A stretch of 64,000 bases of DNA from Favolaschia claudopus. Its lineage: Eukaryota > Basidiomycota > Agaricomycetes > Agaricales > Mycenaceae. The number at the start of each line of letters is the position of its first letter. Position 1 is the first letter of the stretch. A program made the position numbers and the translations under genes. Positions 24,575 to 36,698 of this stretch are shown in pieces. The stretch is taken from the NCBI GenBank assembly GCA_037176885.1, contig JAWWNJ010000009.1:2232001-2296000 (forward strand), given 5' to 3'. The notes below the pieces were generated by a model. It was not told the DNA's origin, did not search any database, and saw only the letters and a list, made by a program, of their open reading frames with translations.

Positions 24575-24965
24575 CACCTATATAGCCCAGCAAACCCGCC
24601 TAATTAGGCTGGGAGATAGGTATGGTATCCCAGCCTAGTTAGGCAGTGTTTCAAGTGAATTAGGGCGGGCGCGATAATTACGCCCTAATTCGCTATTTAA
24701 CAGGGCGCAATAAAGTTAAAGTCTCTAAGTGTTTGACAGCGTGTAGAACACGGCGCCGCCATCAGTGCGCTGTCACCACTTGATGTCATCAAAGATGCGG
24801 GCGGCAATGTCATGTCCCGACTCTTTGCCATCACCACTCCCGCCGCCCGCGTTCTCAATGATGTTCAACTCAAACTCAGCTAATTAAGCACTTAAAGAAT
24901 GTACTCACTCAAACCACAGTGCTATAGACTTGCTGTTATTCACGGCCTCCTAGGACCATGCACAT
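24575..24965 (+). repeat. left terminal inverted repeat (391 bp)
   Basis: Begins CACCTATATAGCCCAGC and ends TAGGACCATGCACAT. It pairs with 26870-27260. Internal hairpins: arms 24598-24614 and 24628-24644 (17 bp, one imperfect pair), and arms 24658-24668 and 24681-24691 (11 bp, perfect, GAATTAGGGCG). Confidence 0.92.
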
Positions 24966-26869
24966 TGAATACGAGATAGGTCGGCTACTGAACACCACTC
25001 CCGGGCCCTTGTAAGTACAAACACAACAGTGTGCACTTGAACCGCCTTCCTTGATATACTAGGTTGATGATGAACAGTAATGCTCCTTACTCCCTGAAGT
25101 TCATTTTTCCATGGCACAGAATCACCGGCAGAGCATGAGTGCCAGGTATGAGATCCACTGTCATACTAGTTAAGTTAGCAAAGTATTAGCAATCTATTGG
25201 AGTCAATGTATGTTTACTGGAATATTAACAGTGCAAGGCAGCCCAGCAGCACCGAGAAAGACGCAGAAAAGCTGCACATCATATATCAAGGCCCGGTCCG
25301 AACAGCCGATACTCAACGCCTTTGACCGGATTTGGTAATTCCTACTTCGAGAGAGCGGATTTGCACTGGACTCATGCCAGAGAGAATTGCATGGTTGATA
25401 ATAATTCAACTGCTCTCTTTAGCTTCCTTGACTACTGGATCTAGCCGCCACAAGTTGCATGACTTTGAATTCGGCAAGTATTTTTGGTTTGCAATGTATA
25501 TTGTCAGTTCGGGATAGAAAGGCAGGGAAAGGCAGTATTGATTTTACATAGGATATCTTTTGCTTTGAATGTGTGCTCATAGTAGCTGTGTAACATGTAC
25601 GGAGCTTCCAGCCGGGTTTGGTGCGCAAATACACACATATAAGACCAACATATGTGGAAGCAAAACATACCAGATCAAGCCAATAGAAGGGCAAAGTGAG
25701 CCGTTCCTTGCGTTTCAAAAGTCTGGAATTCACCCAATTAAATGTGATGATTTCTGAGCATGTAACCTCCAGTTTCCGAGACTTAAACCTCTTTGACCTT
25801 TTGTGGCGCCTCGTACCTACTAAATACTCCTCCATGTCAATGCAGTTGCACTCTCAGCAAGGAAATGAATTACAATGGTAGTTCAGCTAGGCTCACAAGT
25901 AGTGAACATGATTGAATACATACTTGTTATAATCGAATCTATACTGCTCGGTATTTCAGCGCTACTACTAAGTGCAAAATATTTGACTCTCAACTAGGTT
26001 CGAGAATCAGTTCGCGACAATAATTGAATTTTCGACATTTGACTCGACCAATGTTTCTTATTTTCACACATTGAGCATTCTAGACATCTAGTGACCCTGT
26101 TTTAATATAACCAGACCTTTCTGACCTCCGAAATCAACGACTCGAACGAAAAAAAGGATTAAGCGCCGAACTCTTCAAATTAGGCGCCTACCCGGGCCGC
26201 ACTTCCAGCCAATGGGAGGCTGCTCCGATAAAGCCGACACATGTTGAAATTCGCGCTGAACCATTGTTTCTCGTCGGTTTCCCGCCTGTTCGGACTTCAG
26301 TTTAGCAGAAGTCAGTCAAGGAATGGTACTTGATATAGCATCTTGAATATCTCACAAATCTCAGCGGCCATAAGCATCGAAAATAAAACAAAAAATGTCA
26401 CCAAGGCCAGCCAAGGCCACAGAGCCTCGCGGAAGCAACAGCAACGACTACTTGAAGCCAAAGTGAAGGAGAAGCAAAGTGAAGTAGGCTGGAAAGGTAA
26501 GGCAGAAATGTCTTTTACCTGTACAAGAAGGCACTTACAAGGCAGTAAATATGAAGTATAGTCAAAGTATGGCTTCACTTTTGTGAGTTGACATTCATTG
26601 TTGTATGAAATTGATGAAACGGGGTCAGAGAGCAACGAAGCAAGATGGAGTATAAGTAGAATTCGAAAGATAAGACAAGTCCGAGAACAGGGCTGGGGGG
26701 TAGAATTGTTGGAGCACTCACTTCTTGCTTCATTCGAGAACCTACCCAAGCAATCATGATGTTTAGCGCTTCAAGAATTGTACCTGTTGAACACTGACAT
26801 TGTGTCAAGTAAGTGCACCGGTAAGATGGGTGTTCAAAGAAGGAAGTATGTGTACTTTACTTAGGCGCG

Positions 26870-27260
26870 ATGTGCATGGTCCTAGGAGGCCGTGAATAAC
26901 AGCAAGTATATAGCACTGTGGTTTGAGTGAGTACATTCTTTAAGTGCTTAATTAGCTGAGTTTGAGTTGAACATCATTGAGAACGCGGGCGGCGGGAGTG
27001 GTGATGGCAAAGAGTCGGAACATGACATTGCCGCCCGCATCTTTGATGACATCAAGTGGTGACAGCGCACTGATGGCGGCGCCGTGTTCTACACGCTGTC
27101 AAACACTTGAAGACTTTAACTTTATTGCGCCCTGTTAGATAGCGAATTAGGGCGTAATTATCGCGCCCGCCCTAATTCACTTGAAACACTGCCTAACTAG
27201 GCTGGGATACCATACCTATCTCCCAGCCTAATTAGGCGGGTTTGCTGGGCTATATAGGTG
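26870..27260 (-). repeat. right terminal inverted repeat (391 bp)
   Basis: Reverse complement of the left repeat with scattered single differences, for example in the CTAT(T/C)TAAC and TCT(CT/TC)AAG stretches. It preserves both internal hairpins. Confidence 0.92.
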
Positions 27261-27547
27261 GGAAGGAAGGAAGTATTGCCGGCAAGGTCCCAAAGCGATC
27301 AACGGCAAGAAATTCCGGAACAGCTGTATGAGATGATCGGTACAATCCAACGTGAGAAATTGGCGATGAGCAGTGAGCACACGACGGCGCAAGTTAAGAA
27401 TAAAGGATGTTGCATGAGTTTTGATGTTTCCAGTCCAAGTCCACAAGCCTCGGAATCTTGGAGTCTTGCCAATCGGCATCGAGACAGTGATCAAGATGTA
27501 GAGGCAACGATTACCCAGAGATGTGATCATAATTTGAAGCGGATTTT

Positions 27548-28367
27548 TCAAAGATTCACGCTAAATTCAAGACGGAAAGTGGGTCTTCGTGCAACAAGTA
27601 TCACCGATAACACAGGGCCCTCCATCGTACGACCAGTAGCTCGGCCAAAATCAGAACTGAATATGACTTGGAGCTGTGAACCACCTCGTTCGCTAAGCAA
27701 GCCTCCAGTAACAAAAGCGAGGTGCGTGCTCCCAGTGAGAACTTGTGCGTCTTGTACCTTCAACCTGATCTGACGAGCTAGGTCAAAGCTGTCAACTCCG
27801 GATATTAATTGCAGCGAAAGTGAAGACCAGCGAGTATTCAACTCACGGATTTATCCCTTCACTTATCTCCACAGAGCGAAAAACCTTCGTTCATGGTTCA
27901 CCCATACGACTTTCCGATCTTCGGCCTCAGCTGCCGTTTCTCGTGGTAGCGACGAACACGCCACACCATTTATGGCCAGGTGAGGACCGCACTTGCTCAT
28001 CGCATCGTACTTGTGAACTTTAGCCGCGTATTTTGGACGCACAGGGAATAAGACCAATGACCATACACGACTCAAGCCACAGTGTTTCATTACCAGAAAA
28101 TGCTTCGTAAAACCTGCGAAAGCTGCTTTTAGCAGCTGCCGCTGCAGCTTGGAATGAATTACTGGTCTGTTGAGAGAGCGATCTAGTGTTGGAAGACGGC
28201 GGCGGCTGGCCCTGGCTCAAACCGGACGTTTCCGCACGCGTAGCTCCAGCATCGGGTTCTACGCCGGCCGTCGCAGGATCGCTGGCAAGCGTCAAGCGTG
28301 GGAGAGCATGAGGCTAATGAGCAGACATACAACAGACATACGAGGGAATTAGCGCTCACAAGCTCAT
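27548..28367 (-). CDS. hypothetical protein, spliced, partly resolved
   Basis: A tiny first exon (28367-28360, reading MS plus two bases) joins in phase across a GTGAGC donor to 28281-28094. This gives an Ala/Ser/Gln-rich start (MSFDPATAG, then SFQAAAAAAKSSFRRFYEAF). Further exons probably include a frame reading AEAEDRKVVWVNHERRFFAL near 27870-27935 and the frame 27548-27841 with FDLARQIRLKVQDAQVL and THLAFVTGGLL. The joins between these are not fixed and an in-frame stop follows ALWR, so the gene may be decayed. The family is not recognised. The 3' side runs toward the right end of the long-TIR element about 290 bp away. Confidence 0.4.
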
Positions 28368-28419
28368 CTTCGCAATTGCAGAACGACTGCACGCTATGAG
28401 TGGAGGACAATGGAAAAAC

Positions 28420-29410
28420 ACATGGGCCCAGCGGCGCTCATACATTTTTTCAAACGTAAACGTATAAGTACCCCTTCACATCGCTCGGTCTTGCCCCGCC
28501 GCCCCTACACATTGTGAGCGGTGGCTACCTTCATCTTGTCCCCAGGAAGGGCGGAGCGTTGTATCGAACGCCAACGGCTCTGCCGCCGTCGTGCGGGATT
28601 CTTGAAATCGCCGAAATTTCTCAATCGCAGACTCTCAGTGCTTGCGGCAGCGACCGACGCAGGAGGCATGAGTTGCTTGCGATGCGCACGAAAGATTGAA
28701 AACTGTCGGTAGCGAAGACCGATTAAAAACCTTCAACTTGAAGTTTCGGGAGAAAAAATGGATTCCAAAAATGGAGTTTTGACAGTCTGTCAAAAGCGAC
28801 AGCTGTCAGTCAGTCAATGCGATAACAGAGACGCGATCACCTGATACCTTCCCAATGCCCGTTTTAGCACTCTTTGCTCGGTGTGTGCTGTGAAAGCTCG
28901 AATTTATAGCAAAACATGCCATTCCACTCTCGCAAGACTATTGCTGGACGAGGCTTGAATTTTGCTTGAATCCATCAGTTACATCTTCGGTCTGAATGTG
29001 ATCCGTTATGCGAGACTGCACATTTTTAGGATCATCTGGCAATCACTTAACAGTCAATACCGACAGGGCGCCCATAAATTTGTTGGGCGCCGGGAGCCAT
29101 GCGCCGCGTAATACAACTATTATAATTCGCCCCCCCACTCACCGGGTTCAACTTGTTCGTCTCCTTCGAACTTTGAGGACACTCTAATAAACTCACGTGC
29201 CGTTAGTGACCTCATCAAAACATGCAACCTCCTCGTGTACGCACCGTGGTCCTCAATAAGCTTCAGTATGATGAAAGGTGGACCAGAACGCCTCTATCTT
29301 TTGTCTGTCCCATCGTCAACCTCGTCCACTCTACCAACAGTTACGCGACACTCTTGCCAAATCTGGAACAATGACTGGAGGTGTGTTACCTCCGCGCTCT
29401 GTTACAACGC
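28420..29410. other. intergenic, divergent promoter region
   Basis: About 1 kb between divergent genes. A short open frame from ATG at 29222 to a stop at 29371-29373 (50 codons) could be an upstream exon or upstream open frame of the next gene. No RNA gene is recognised. Confidence 0.35.
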
Positions 29411-30647
29411 ATGAGGTCTAGATTTCCCTCACTCCGAATTCCAGCAGGCCCTAGCCAGTCCCACCATTTTCCGAGTCGATATAATGCTAGACCGATAGAC
29501 CTGCTACGAGCGGACACACCGCTCACGTCCGCTCCCCTTCCCGACGATTTCGACGCAATCACACAAACACAGCGATGGTCGAGGGCAACGAGACTTACGA
29601 CAATCGACCCCACTTCCACGGGCCTAGTTGACCAGTTGGAAGCAGCTACTCGAGTGACAACACCCGCACCGAGAGCCGCGGATGGCATTGTCAAGAGTCG
29701 CCGAAAATACCAAAACAGCGGAGAAGCCATTGTGGCGCAGGAGAGAAGTTTGAGGAGAATGAGGGGCAAAGACAGAATCAAGGCTAGTGATGTAAACGAG
29801 TGCGTCTTTCTCGTTCGAAACCAACGCGCTCTCAGTTCGCCTTCAGCCCTAATCTTATGACACCAGCGGCGGGGCAGGACTATGAAATAGTCGGGCACCG
29901 GGTGTTGGAGGAAGGTCCTGAACGCACAGTTTCGATTTCGACATGGAGGGAGCAAGCGATTCAAGAGGCAGACAGTGACGACGCGATGAGCGTTTATTTT
30001 GTGAACCCAGACGACTTCGCTCCAGCAGAGTTGGGTCCAACGGTGACGGTGGAAATCTTGCCGCATTCCAGATCAAGAAGTGTTTCGAAGCGCATTGGAT
30101 ATGGGAGAGATGAAAGCGTAAGGTCGACTGGAAAGCGACAGGCAAGTATATCGTCTACTTGAAGTAACAGTGGTCTCATCGAACGTAGAGTCCAGCCAAA
30201 GACAATCCGGTGCATTTTGATAGGACTGGGGTAATGATGAGTTCGCAAAGGGGGGAAATGAAGGCGTACCGCTCGTTATCCAAGGCCGTCAGCCCCAGTC
30301 CTGCACGCTCCTCTGATCCTCAAACCTCCACTCCTCGTGGAAGCGGAACTTTAATTCAAAATTCGCACACGCCTCCATTTCACGCCAAAAAATTCAACTC
30401 TGAATCGACTATAAGCAGCTTCCATTTAGCACCCACCCTCGACGACATTCTGATTTCATGCGAGCCCTCGCTGCTTCACATCTCGCCTGTCCTTCATAAA
30501 GTTGGGATATTTGGTGTGGAGCATCTGAAAGCAGTCGGTAAGCTATCGAATGACACACGAAATAAGGAGGTGAAGGAGGAGGTATTGAAATTGGGAGTTA
30601 CCGTAATTGAGTGGGCAATGTTGTTAGATAGATTACAGTCTTTGTAG
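29411..30647 (+). CDS. hypothetical conserved protein with helical C-terminus
   Basis: Three exons keep phase: 29411-29791, 29878-30141, 30189-30647 (367 residues). The second intron appears to use a GC-AG pair (donor GCAAGT), since no GT donor restores the frame. The N-terminal two thirds are disordered (Ser, Thr, Pro, Arg). The last 60 residues form likely helices (SLLHISPVLHKVGIFGVEHL, LSNDTRN, EWAMLLDRLQ). That ending recalls helical tails seen in many uncharacterised Agaricomycete proteins, so a protein-protein interaction role is possible but not shown. The start is the first in-frame ATG of the open exon; an upstream exon cannot be excluded. Confidence 0.65.
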
Positions 30648-31070
30648 ACTGCATCCTGATTTGTTGAGCAAGACAGTAGTGTAAATGCAGCGGAATAATA
30701 CATGGCCACCGCACGGCCTTCAATAGCGTTTAGCCCTCAGGGAGCTACAGTGCCAATCCTTCAAGTTGCTAAATCCGGCGAATTTGGGTGCGCAAAGGGG
30801 TCAGTGCTCATAGAGCGCGCATAGTTATTGAGGATATAACATTCACTTCATACAAAGAGTAAGGGGTAAGGGCACACCAGAGAACGAGTTGGGCTATAGC
30901 CGAAGAAGCAGGTGAAGGGAAAGAAAAAGAGAGAGCGTGGCGTGACATGAACCGTGACTCTCCGGTACCGCAACTCCAACCTTAACCAAAACCGTCAAAA
31001 TCTCTTTCTGCACTCTCCAGCTTCTATTTTGCGCATATATACGCGTCAAACTGCATCTAGAATCACAAAT

Positions 31071-33126
31071 ATGACCTCCGATACGTCGGCCACCACCAGT
31101 GGCACCTCTCCATTGAAACCTGCGATCTTCCTCCAAGACGCGTGTTTTCAACATCGATATATCCGCTCACGCGATTTATCTGCTATAGTAGAGCGACCCG
31201 AACGCCTCCGCGCTGTTACTATTGGAATATCTGCCGCCATATCGCGTCTCGAAGGCGTTCCCAACCAACCCAAACCTGAATTGGATCCGGACGATCTAGC
31301 TTCGCAGCTGGCACGATTGAACATACAACCTGATATCCCAGTCACCATTATTCAGAGTTCCGCGTCTATTGACATTCTGAGCCACCCCGCTGTGAAATAT
31401 GTTCATGGTGACGTTGACGGGGACGTCTATCTCGAGAATCTCGTGCGGTGGATCAAGGAATCCAAAGAGAAAGTGGAGAAGGAGGAATCTGAGATTCCGA
31501 GCAACTTATCTCAAGGAGATCTCTATCGTTGAGTGTATGCCACCCGAACGCGACCAGTCTCTTACTTTCTTCATCGTCAGTGTGCCCTGAATCATTAGCT
31601 GCTATTCAAGGCGCGGTCGGAACAGTATGCGAGGCTGTGGATGCTGTTGTAGGTTCCTCAAAGTCGGTGGGCGGCGCCTTCGTTGCTATCCGTCCTCCGG
31701 GACATCACTGTGGTGAAGACTCGCCGTCTGGATTCTGCTTCGTCAATAATGTCGCAATTGGGGCGGCCCATGGTAATACGTTCTCTTCATTCATTTTCAA
31801 TCATCTCACTTCTTCAACAGCACACCTGAAGTATGGAATCAACCGTGTTGTCATCTTCGACATCGATCTCCACCACGGTAAGTGGCACTGTCGAAATTTG
31901 GATCTTATCAAGTGACCAAACGCATGTAGGCAACGGCACTCAGTCGATCGTGTGGCAGATGAATGAAGAAACATACAGGCAAACACTTGAATCTGAAGGC
32001 GGGGCTCCTATCTCCAAGAAAGGACCTCAGGTTTTCTACGGTAACTAAATTTCTTGTTATGCGGCATTTTTGCATTCTCATCTACTCACAGGCTCCATAC
32101 ACGATATCCTATCATACCCCTGCGAAGTACTACCGTGCTTCTGACTTTTTGATTTTTTGTAACTGAATCTGTATCAGGATGGAAAAGTTGAACTCGTACA
32201 AGCCGCATCGGTGTCAATCCACGGTTCTCACGGACAATTCATCGAGAATGTTCATTTACAGCAGTACTCCTCGACAGAACATTGGGAAAAACTATACGCT
32301 GAGCAATACAGCAAAATATTACGCAAAGCAGAAGAATTTCTGGACAGCACAGGGGGTCCTGGCGAAGATGTGCTCGTCTTTATCAGGTGGATTTCTGCAT
32401 TGTTCAACTTTACGTAAATGAGGATTCTCAACCAATGTCTAGTTGTGGGATGGATGCTTCAGAACACGAGATGCCGTCGATGTCGCGCCACAATCGACGT
32501 GTACCTACGTCTTTCTATTACCAGTTTACCCGCGACGCCTGTGCGCTCAGCCGTCGGTACGCCGGTGGCAAGCTAATTAGTGTCTTGGAGGGAGGATATA
32601 GTGACCGTGCTCTTACTAGCGGCTCAATGGCGCATCTGTTGGGGCTCGCAGACAAGCCCGCTAATCCAGACTGGTGGAGCGTAGAAAATCTTGTCCTGGT
32701 ACGAATTCTATATGATTAAATATCGTCAAATTCAACTTACATCCTGCCCAGCTCGAGAAGGTGACGAAAAAGAAACGAGGTGGTGGCAGGCAGTCTATTG
32801 GACAAACCAACGTCGAACCTTGGCTTGAACGCACGCTTGCGATATTCTCAACTTTGGATGCAAGTCCGCCGCAAGCATCGACGCCTCGGATGCCTCCACC
32901 TCCCAGCTCCATGACACTGCGTGATCGCAGTAAGAAACCTAACAGCGCCGCAAACAGTGCCGCTTCGTCGCCTCGCGGTAAAGGGGCAGCTTCTGCTGCT
33001 CAGCCGCCGCCGACTGACACAACGAGCGCGGAGAGTAGTTCTTCTGAAGAATCCCACCCAACTACGACGGCGGACAAGAAGCTTCCGCGCGTGATTTTGC
33101 GCCTTGGGCCGGCACCAGGGGCATGA
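31071..33126 (+). CDS. HOS3: HOS3-type histone deacetylase
   Basis: Eight exons join in phase: 31071-31527, 31581-31772, 31821-31877, 31930-32040, 32092-32126, 32178-32386, 32443-32698, 32752-33126 (563 residues). The product is a zinc-dependent, class II-like deacetylase that removes acetyl groups from histone lysines. Visible catalytic motifs are IRPPGHHCGE (paired histidines), VVIFDIDLHHGNGT (metal ligands Asp and His), SCGMDASEHE, and the tyrosine-bearing LEGGYS. The string SRHNRRVPTSFY is characteristic of fungal HOS3. An early segment reads QDACFQHRYIRS and VERPERLRAV, as expected at the N-terminus. The last 110 residues are Ser/Pro-rich and probably disordered. Its 3' end is 49 bases from that of the converging carrier gene. 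Confidence 0.93.
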
Positions 33127-33175
33127 AGGAGACAGATGTTGAATCTATGTTGAGCAGATGTATCTAATATATGTA

Positions 33176-34273
33176 TTACCATCCTATCAGGCCATTCACC
33201 GCCCACTCGTAAACACCCAAAAAGACGGCACCGCCGGCGGATATCCATAACGTCCGCGGAAGGATGCCAGCAAACAGTGCGGGCATGCCTTCCATTACAT
33301 GGATGGTTTTCAGTCGGTTACTCAGTGAGGGCAATTTTTCTTTGGTTGAGTCCTGTTCCGGAATGCATTTGGGAAATTTGACAAAAAAGGAAATTCGCCG
33401 CGCTCACCCGCATATCCAACATGACGCGAGTTTTCAGCACATCGAGAGGGGTGGTAAGGGCAGCCGCTATTCCACCTGCGATACTACCGCAAACGGCGGC
33501 TTCATGGGCATATAGCGGTTTGCGTCCGACGAAATTTGCTAAGCGTGTTTTCAGAAGTTCATAAAGCGGAAATTGTATAGATGTAAATGGGATCTGTCCT
33601 TGCGTTGAATCATGAGTAAGAAAGAGAAAGAAAGAAATCCAGACCTCGCGCATGATAGTCGTCCCAAACCCGCGATAGAATCCTCTCCAGCCCTCATTGG
33701 CCAGAGTCAGTTTTGCTGCAATAAGAGAGGACTTATCGGGGCCATAGCTTGAGGTTTGCGCTCGAGTTTTAATAACCTCTGTAGGCACCCGAACCAGACA
33801 TGCCGCCTGGACACCCAAAAGATGTCGATACGAAGAGAAAAATAACAGATAAAAACCACTTACAACCTCGGCCACAGAAGCTGAGAGCATATGCGTTACG
33901 GGCTCGAGATGAGCGGGCAACGGTGAAACACGCTTTAATGTGTCATATGTTGCAAAAAATACGGCCGCTGTACATTATTACCGTTGGCTGCTGAAAACGA
34001 AAGCAAAAATCCATAGGAATGATACCTCCGGGTGCACTTCCAACGCCGACGCTTCCTACACCTTTATATATTCCCTTGAACCCTCCCGCTCTTACAAAAC
34101 CTTGCGGAGACTGCAGGCGAGTCTTGATCGTGTCAATGGGGAAGAAAAGAAGATCGACGGCGGTCCCTGCCAGACCTCCTGCCTGGCAGCATTGTTAGTA
34201 GACGCGAGAGTAGTGGGTTTTCCATGCGTACAATGAGGGATTGCAGGAATGTCGGCCGGGAATTGGTGCTCAT
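33176..34273 (-). CDS. PET8: mitochondrial S-adenosylmethionine carrier
   Basis: Six exons join in phase on the minus strand: 34273-34232, 34182-34026, 33967-33864, 33806-33645, 33593-33408, 33352-33176 (275 residues, close to yeast Pet8). It is an inner-membrane antiporter importing S-adenosylmethionine for methylation and cofactor synthesis. Three carrier repeats are visible. Their signature motifs are [11 protein letters not shown], then [11 protein letters not shown] with GFYRGF, and [11 protein letters not shown] with [14 protein letters not shown]. The start ([14 protein letters not shown] then AGGLAG) is the first in-frame ATG. The perfect hairpin at the left end of a KDZ transposon lies only 31 bases upstream of this start, so the native promoter has probably been displaced by the insertion. 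Confidence 0.92.
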
Positions 34274-34304
34274 TCGGTGAGTGGTATGCTCGGAGTGACA
34301 AAGG

Positions 34305-34341
34305 TCACCGGTGAACACCGTTCATCGGTGTTCACCGGTGA
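34305..34341. repeat. perfect hairpin at left end of KDZ element 1
   Basis: Arms 34305-34320 (TCACCGGTGAACACCG) and 34326-34341 are exact reverse complements around a 5-base loop. The arms contain the GTTCACCG word that recurs at the right end of the element. Confidence 0.95.
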
Positions 34342-34587
34342 TGATCAGTGTGGTCAGCTGATCTTAAGATTAGATAGTGAACTCGATAACGTATCCACCC
34401 CTGTCCAGCGAGTTTCAATGAATATGAAGTTTATGTTCAGTGAACTTCAGTGAACCTTATTCGAAAATCAAATCGAGCAATGAAACGATCACTGCACATG
34501 ATCAAAGACTGTCACTGGTCTCCGGTGTATTCCGACACACTTACAATCTTCACTTCCACTCGTCCACTGAGTCCACTCTGCGCTGCG

Positions 34588-36698
34588 ATGCCTCCTCGTA
34601 TTGACCTGAACAGCCTCCCTGCCTTCAGCGACCTACCTGGGGGTCCCCTCAAGTCTCTCAACAAGCCTGAGCTGCTTTCTGTAGCAAGGGAGCTTGGCAT
34701 TGAGCTCCCCCTCGACCCCAGGACCATCACCGTCGAGACTCTGAGAGGTCAAGTCACCCATGGAATCGGAAAACTTCCAAACGACGTGCGCTTCCATAAA
34801 TTTATTGTGCATCGGGCGCAAACTACAGGCGGCGCCGCTCTCAAGACCAGCGCTGATAAGGATAAAGAGGATGTCGGGGCAAAAGATGTGCAACCTACAG
34901 GGTATACATTCATCTTTTTGATAGAAAAACTCACTCTCAAAACTGCACAGTGCCCACAAAAAATTGCTCGAGCAAAGGGTCAAGTCCGACCCAGCTGGAC
35001 AATTGAAGCACCTCAAAGCCCCTGCCGATGCAGACAAGCGCAAAGACAAAGCTCGACAGTCACCGGGAAGTCGTAAGTGGCATTTGCATTGAATGTACTC
35101 ACAATTATAGCTGACACCAACTATGTAGTTTCCTCGCTTTCTTCAGAAGAAGAAACAATTCCACCGGAGCTCGATGACACCCCAGAGGAAGCACCACCGA
35201 GTCCCCTGCCAGAACCTGGCCCAGCCTTAATCGCCTCCTACTATAAGGCGTTGCAGCGACAGGATGCTGTAGCTGATCTTCCCAGTACGATTTTTTTTTC
35301 TCTCCTCTGGTTTAAAAGTCTGTTAGTTTAATGCTCGCACAGTTGCAGTAGAGTTTTGCGGAGATAACGGTGTTGTGCAGTTGGTGTACATCCCGACTCA
35401 GATCAAAGCTTCGATTCCTCTCTTCAGGGATGTAGACGCTGGCACAGTTGTAGTTTCCCTTAAAAAGCTCATCCCTGCTGCTCTGGCTCAGCTCAGTCCA
35501 AGTAAAGGTAAGTATTTTACGCACCGTAATCAATCCCTTATCTCAATCTTGCCAGAAACCTCGTATCGGCGATTGACTCTCATGCAGGGCAACGTCGCAC
35601 TCAGCCTTGGCTCTGTGGAACAGTTCCTCAAAGGGAATTTCCCGGATGCACTGGAAGCTCCGGCGGGAGACATGTGTCCGCTGGAGATTGAAACGAGGCG
35701 CCTGCTTTTATCACTTCTGTGGAAGAAAGGCATAGATGGAGCAGGAAACAGCATGGGAAATTCATCCACGGTACGACGCACACAGTGATTGTCCGAAAAC
35801 ACCTCTTAATATAACCCCAGGCGTTCCAAGGGGACGTCAAACCCCTGGAGGAAGCAAGAGATCGGAAGAAGTCAGCTGACGACAAGAAAAAGAAGAAGAA
35901 AAAGTTCGATGATGACTCCGACGAGGAACAAGACGGCGACAAGGATCCTGATTTGCTGGAATGTTTGAGAGATGCGATGAACGTGAAGCCCGATGACAAG
36001 AGTATTATTCTGAATTCTATTGGCCCGAGACTCGTTCGTTGGAATGGACACCAGGAGGCTATCAACTACTGTGACGATAATTTGTCCAGGACTGGAGTGT
36101 CAAAGAAGACAAAGCCTTACAGAGTCCCGGAGGGTGTGTCATTTCTTATCTCATAGGGATAAGGTAGTTGACGATTCATCCTATAGCATATCGAACCCAC
36201 AAAAACGAGACGTTTCGCAAGTATGCAAATCGCCCGTTTGGCAAGAAGCATGTTGCCTTAGCATTGGGTATCTCGAACGGCACACTAACTGCTGACCGGA
36301 AACTTTTCACCAATCCGGATATCGAGTTCGATGCGCAAGCCAAGATGTGGGTAGATGGAGAGGGAGGGCTCGATGATAAGGCCAGGGTCAAATTTGAGAA
36401 GATGACGGTGGCGCAATGGACGGAGTATATCAACAATGCCAAAGCCGCACATGAGAAAGCAGAGGCAGATGCTCGGAAGGCGAACCGTCGCGGTGGGAAA
36501 CGGGCACGATCGAAGTCGTCCACGGAGGAGTCCACATCGAGTCATGACAGCGGCTCAGAGGAGGATGAAGAGCACAGATTGAAGCGCCGTCTCGCACAGA
36601 TCAAGGTGGATAAGGAGCGGGCTGCAAAGAAGGCGCGCAAGGGGGAGGGGAAGTCAAAGCCATCTGCTAGACTTCGGAGCAATTCCCTTGACCCATGA
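34588..36698 (+). CDS. KDZ-element cargo: SAP-like DNA-binding protein
   Basis: Seven exons join exactly in phase (598 residues): 34588-34901, 34951-35072, 35129-35284, 35343-35507, 35556-35770, 35821-36133, 36187-36698. Residues about 20-50 (LKSLNKPELLSVARELGIEL) resemble a SAP helix-extended-helix DNA-binding motif. The middle contains a structured segment (GVVQLVYIPTQIK, TVVVSLKKLIPAAL, RRLTLMQGNVALSLGSVEQF). A Lys-rich and acidic linker follows (KKKKKKKFDDDSDEE, about 338-355), then a second conserved part (NETFRKYANRPFGKKHVALA). The tail is a basic coiled coil (KANRRGGKRARSK, KVDKERAAKKARK). I infer a nuclear partner of the transposase that recognises element DNA. Alternatively it is a captured host gene. 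Its exact family is not recognised. Confidence 0.78.

Larger units (their letters stand above)
24575..27260. mobile_element. 2.7 kb element with 391 bp terminal inverted repeats, apparently non-autonomous
   Basis: The two ends are inverted copies of each other over 391 bp with only about five differences, indicating recent insertion. Both flanks carry GGAAGGAAGGAA directly against the element, so a target duplication of 4, 8 or 12 bp is possible. Its exact length is ambiguous because the flank is a GGAA repeat. The roughly 1.9 kb interior is AT-richer than its surroundings and encodes no recognisable transposase, helicase or reverse transcriptase. Each terminal repeat contains two strong hairpins. 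I infer a non-autonomous DNA transposon mobilised in trans; the superfamily is not determined. It separates C2H2 paralogue B from the hypothetical gene at 27.5-28.4 kb. Confidence 0.88.

Noticed and set aside
26312..26749. 145-codon minus-strand frame in the long-TIR element as a transposase
   Set aside because: Cysteine- and leucine-rich with no catalytic motif; it looks like chance in AT-rich DNA.
27258..27773. 171-codon plus-strand open frame at the right end of the long-TIR element
   Set aside because: It has no domain and starts inside the terminal repeat. The opposite strand gives more protein-like sequence with splice signals.
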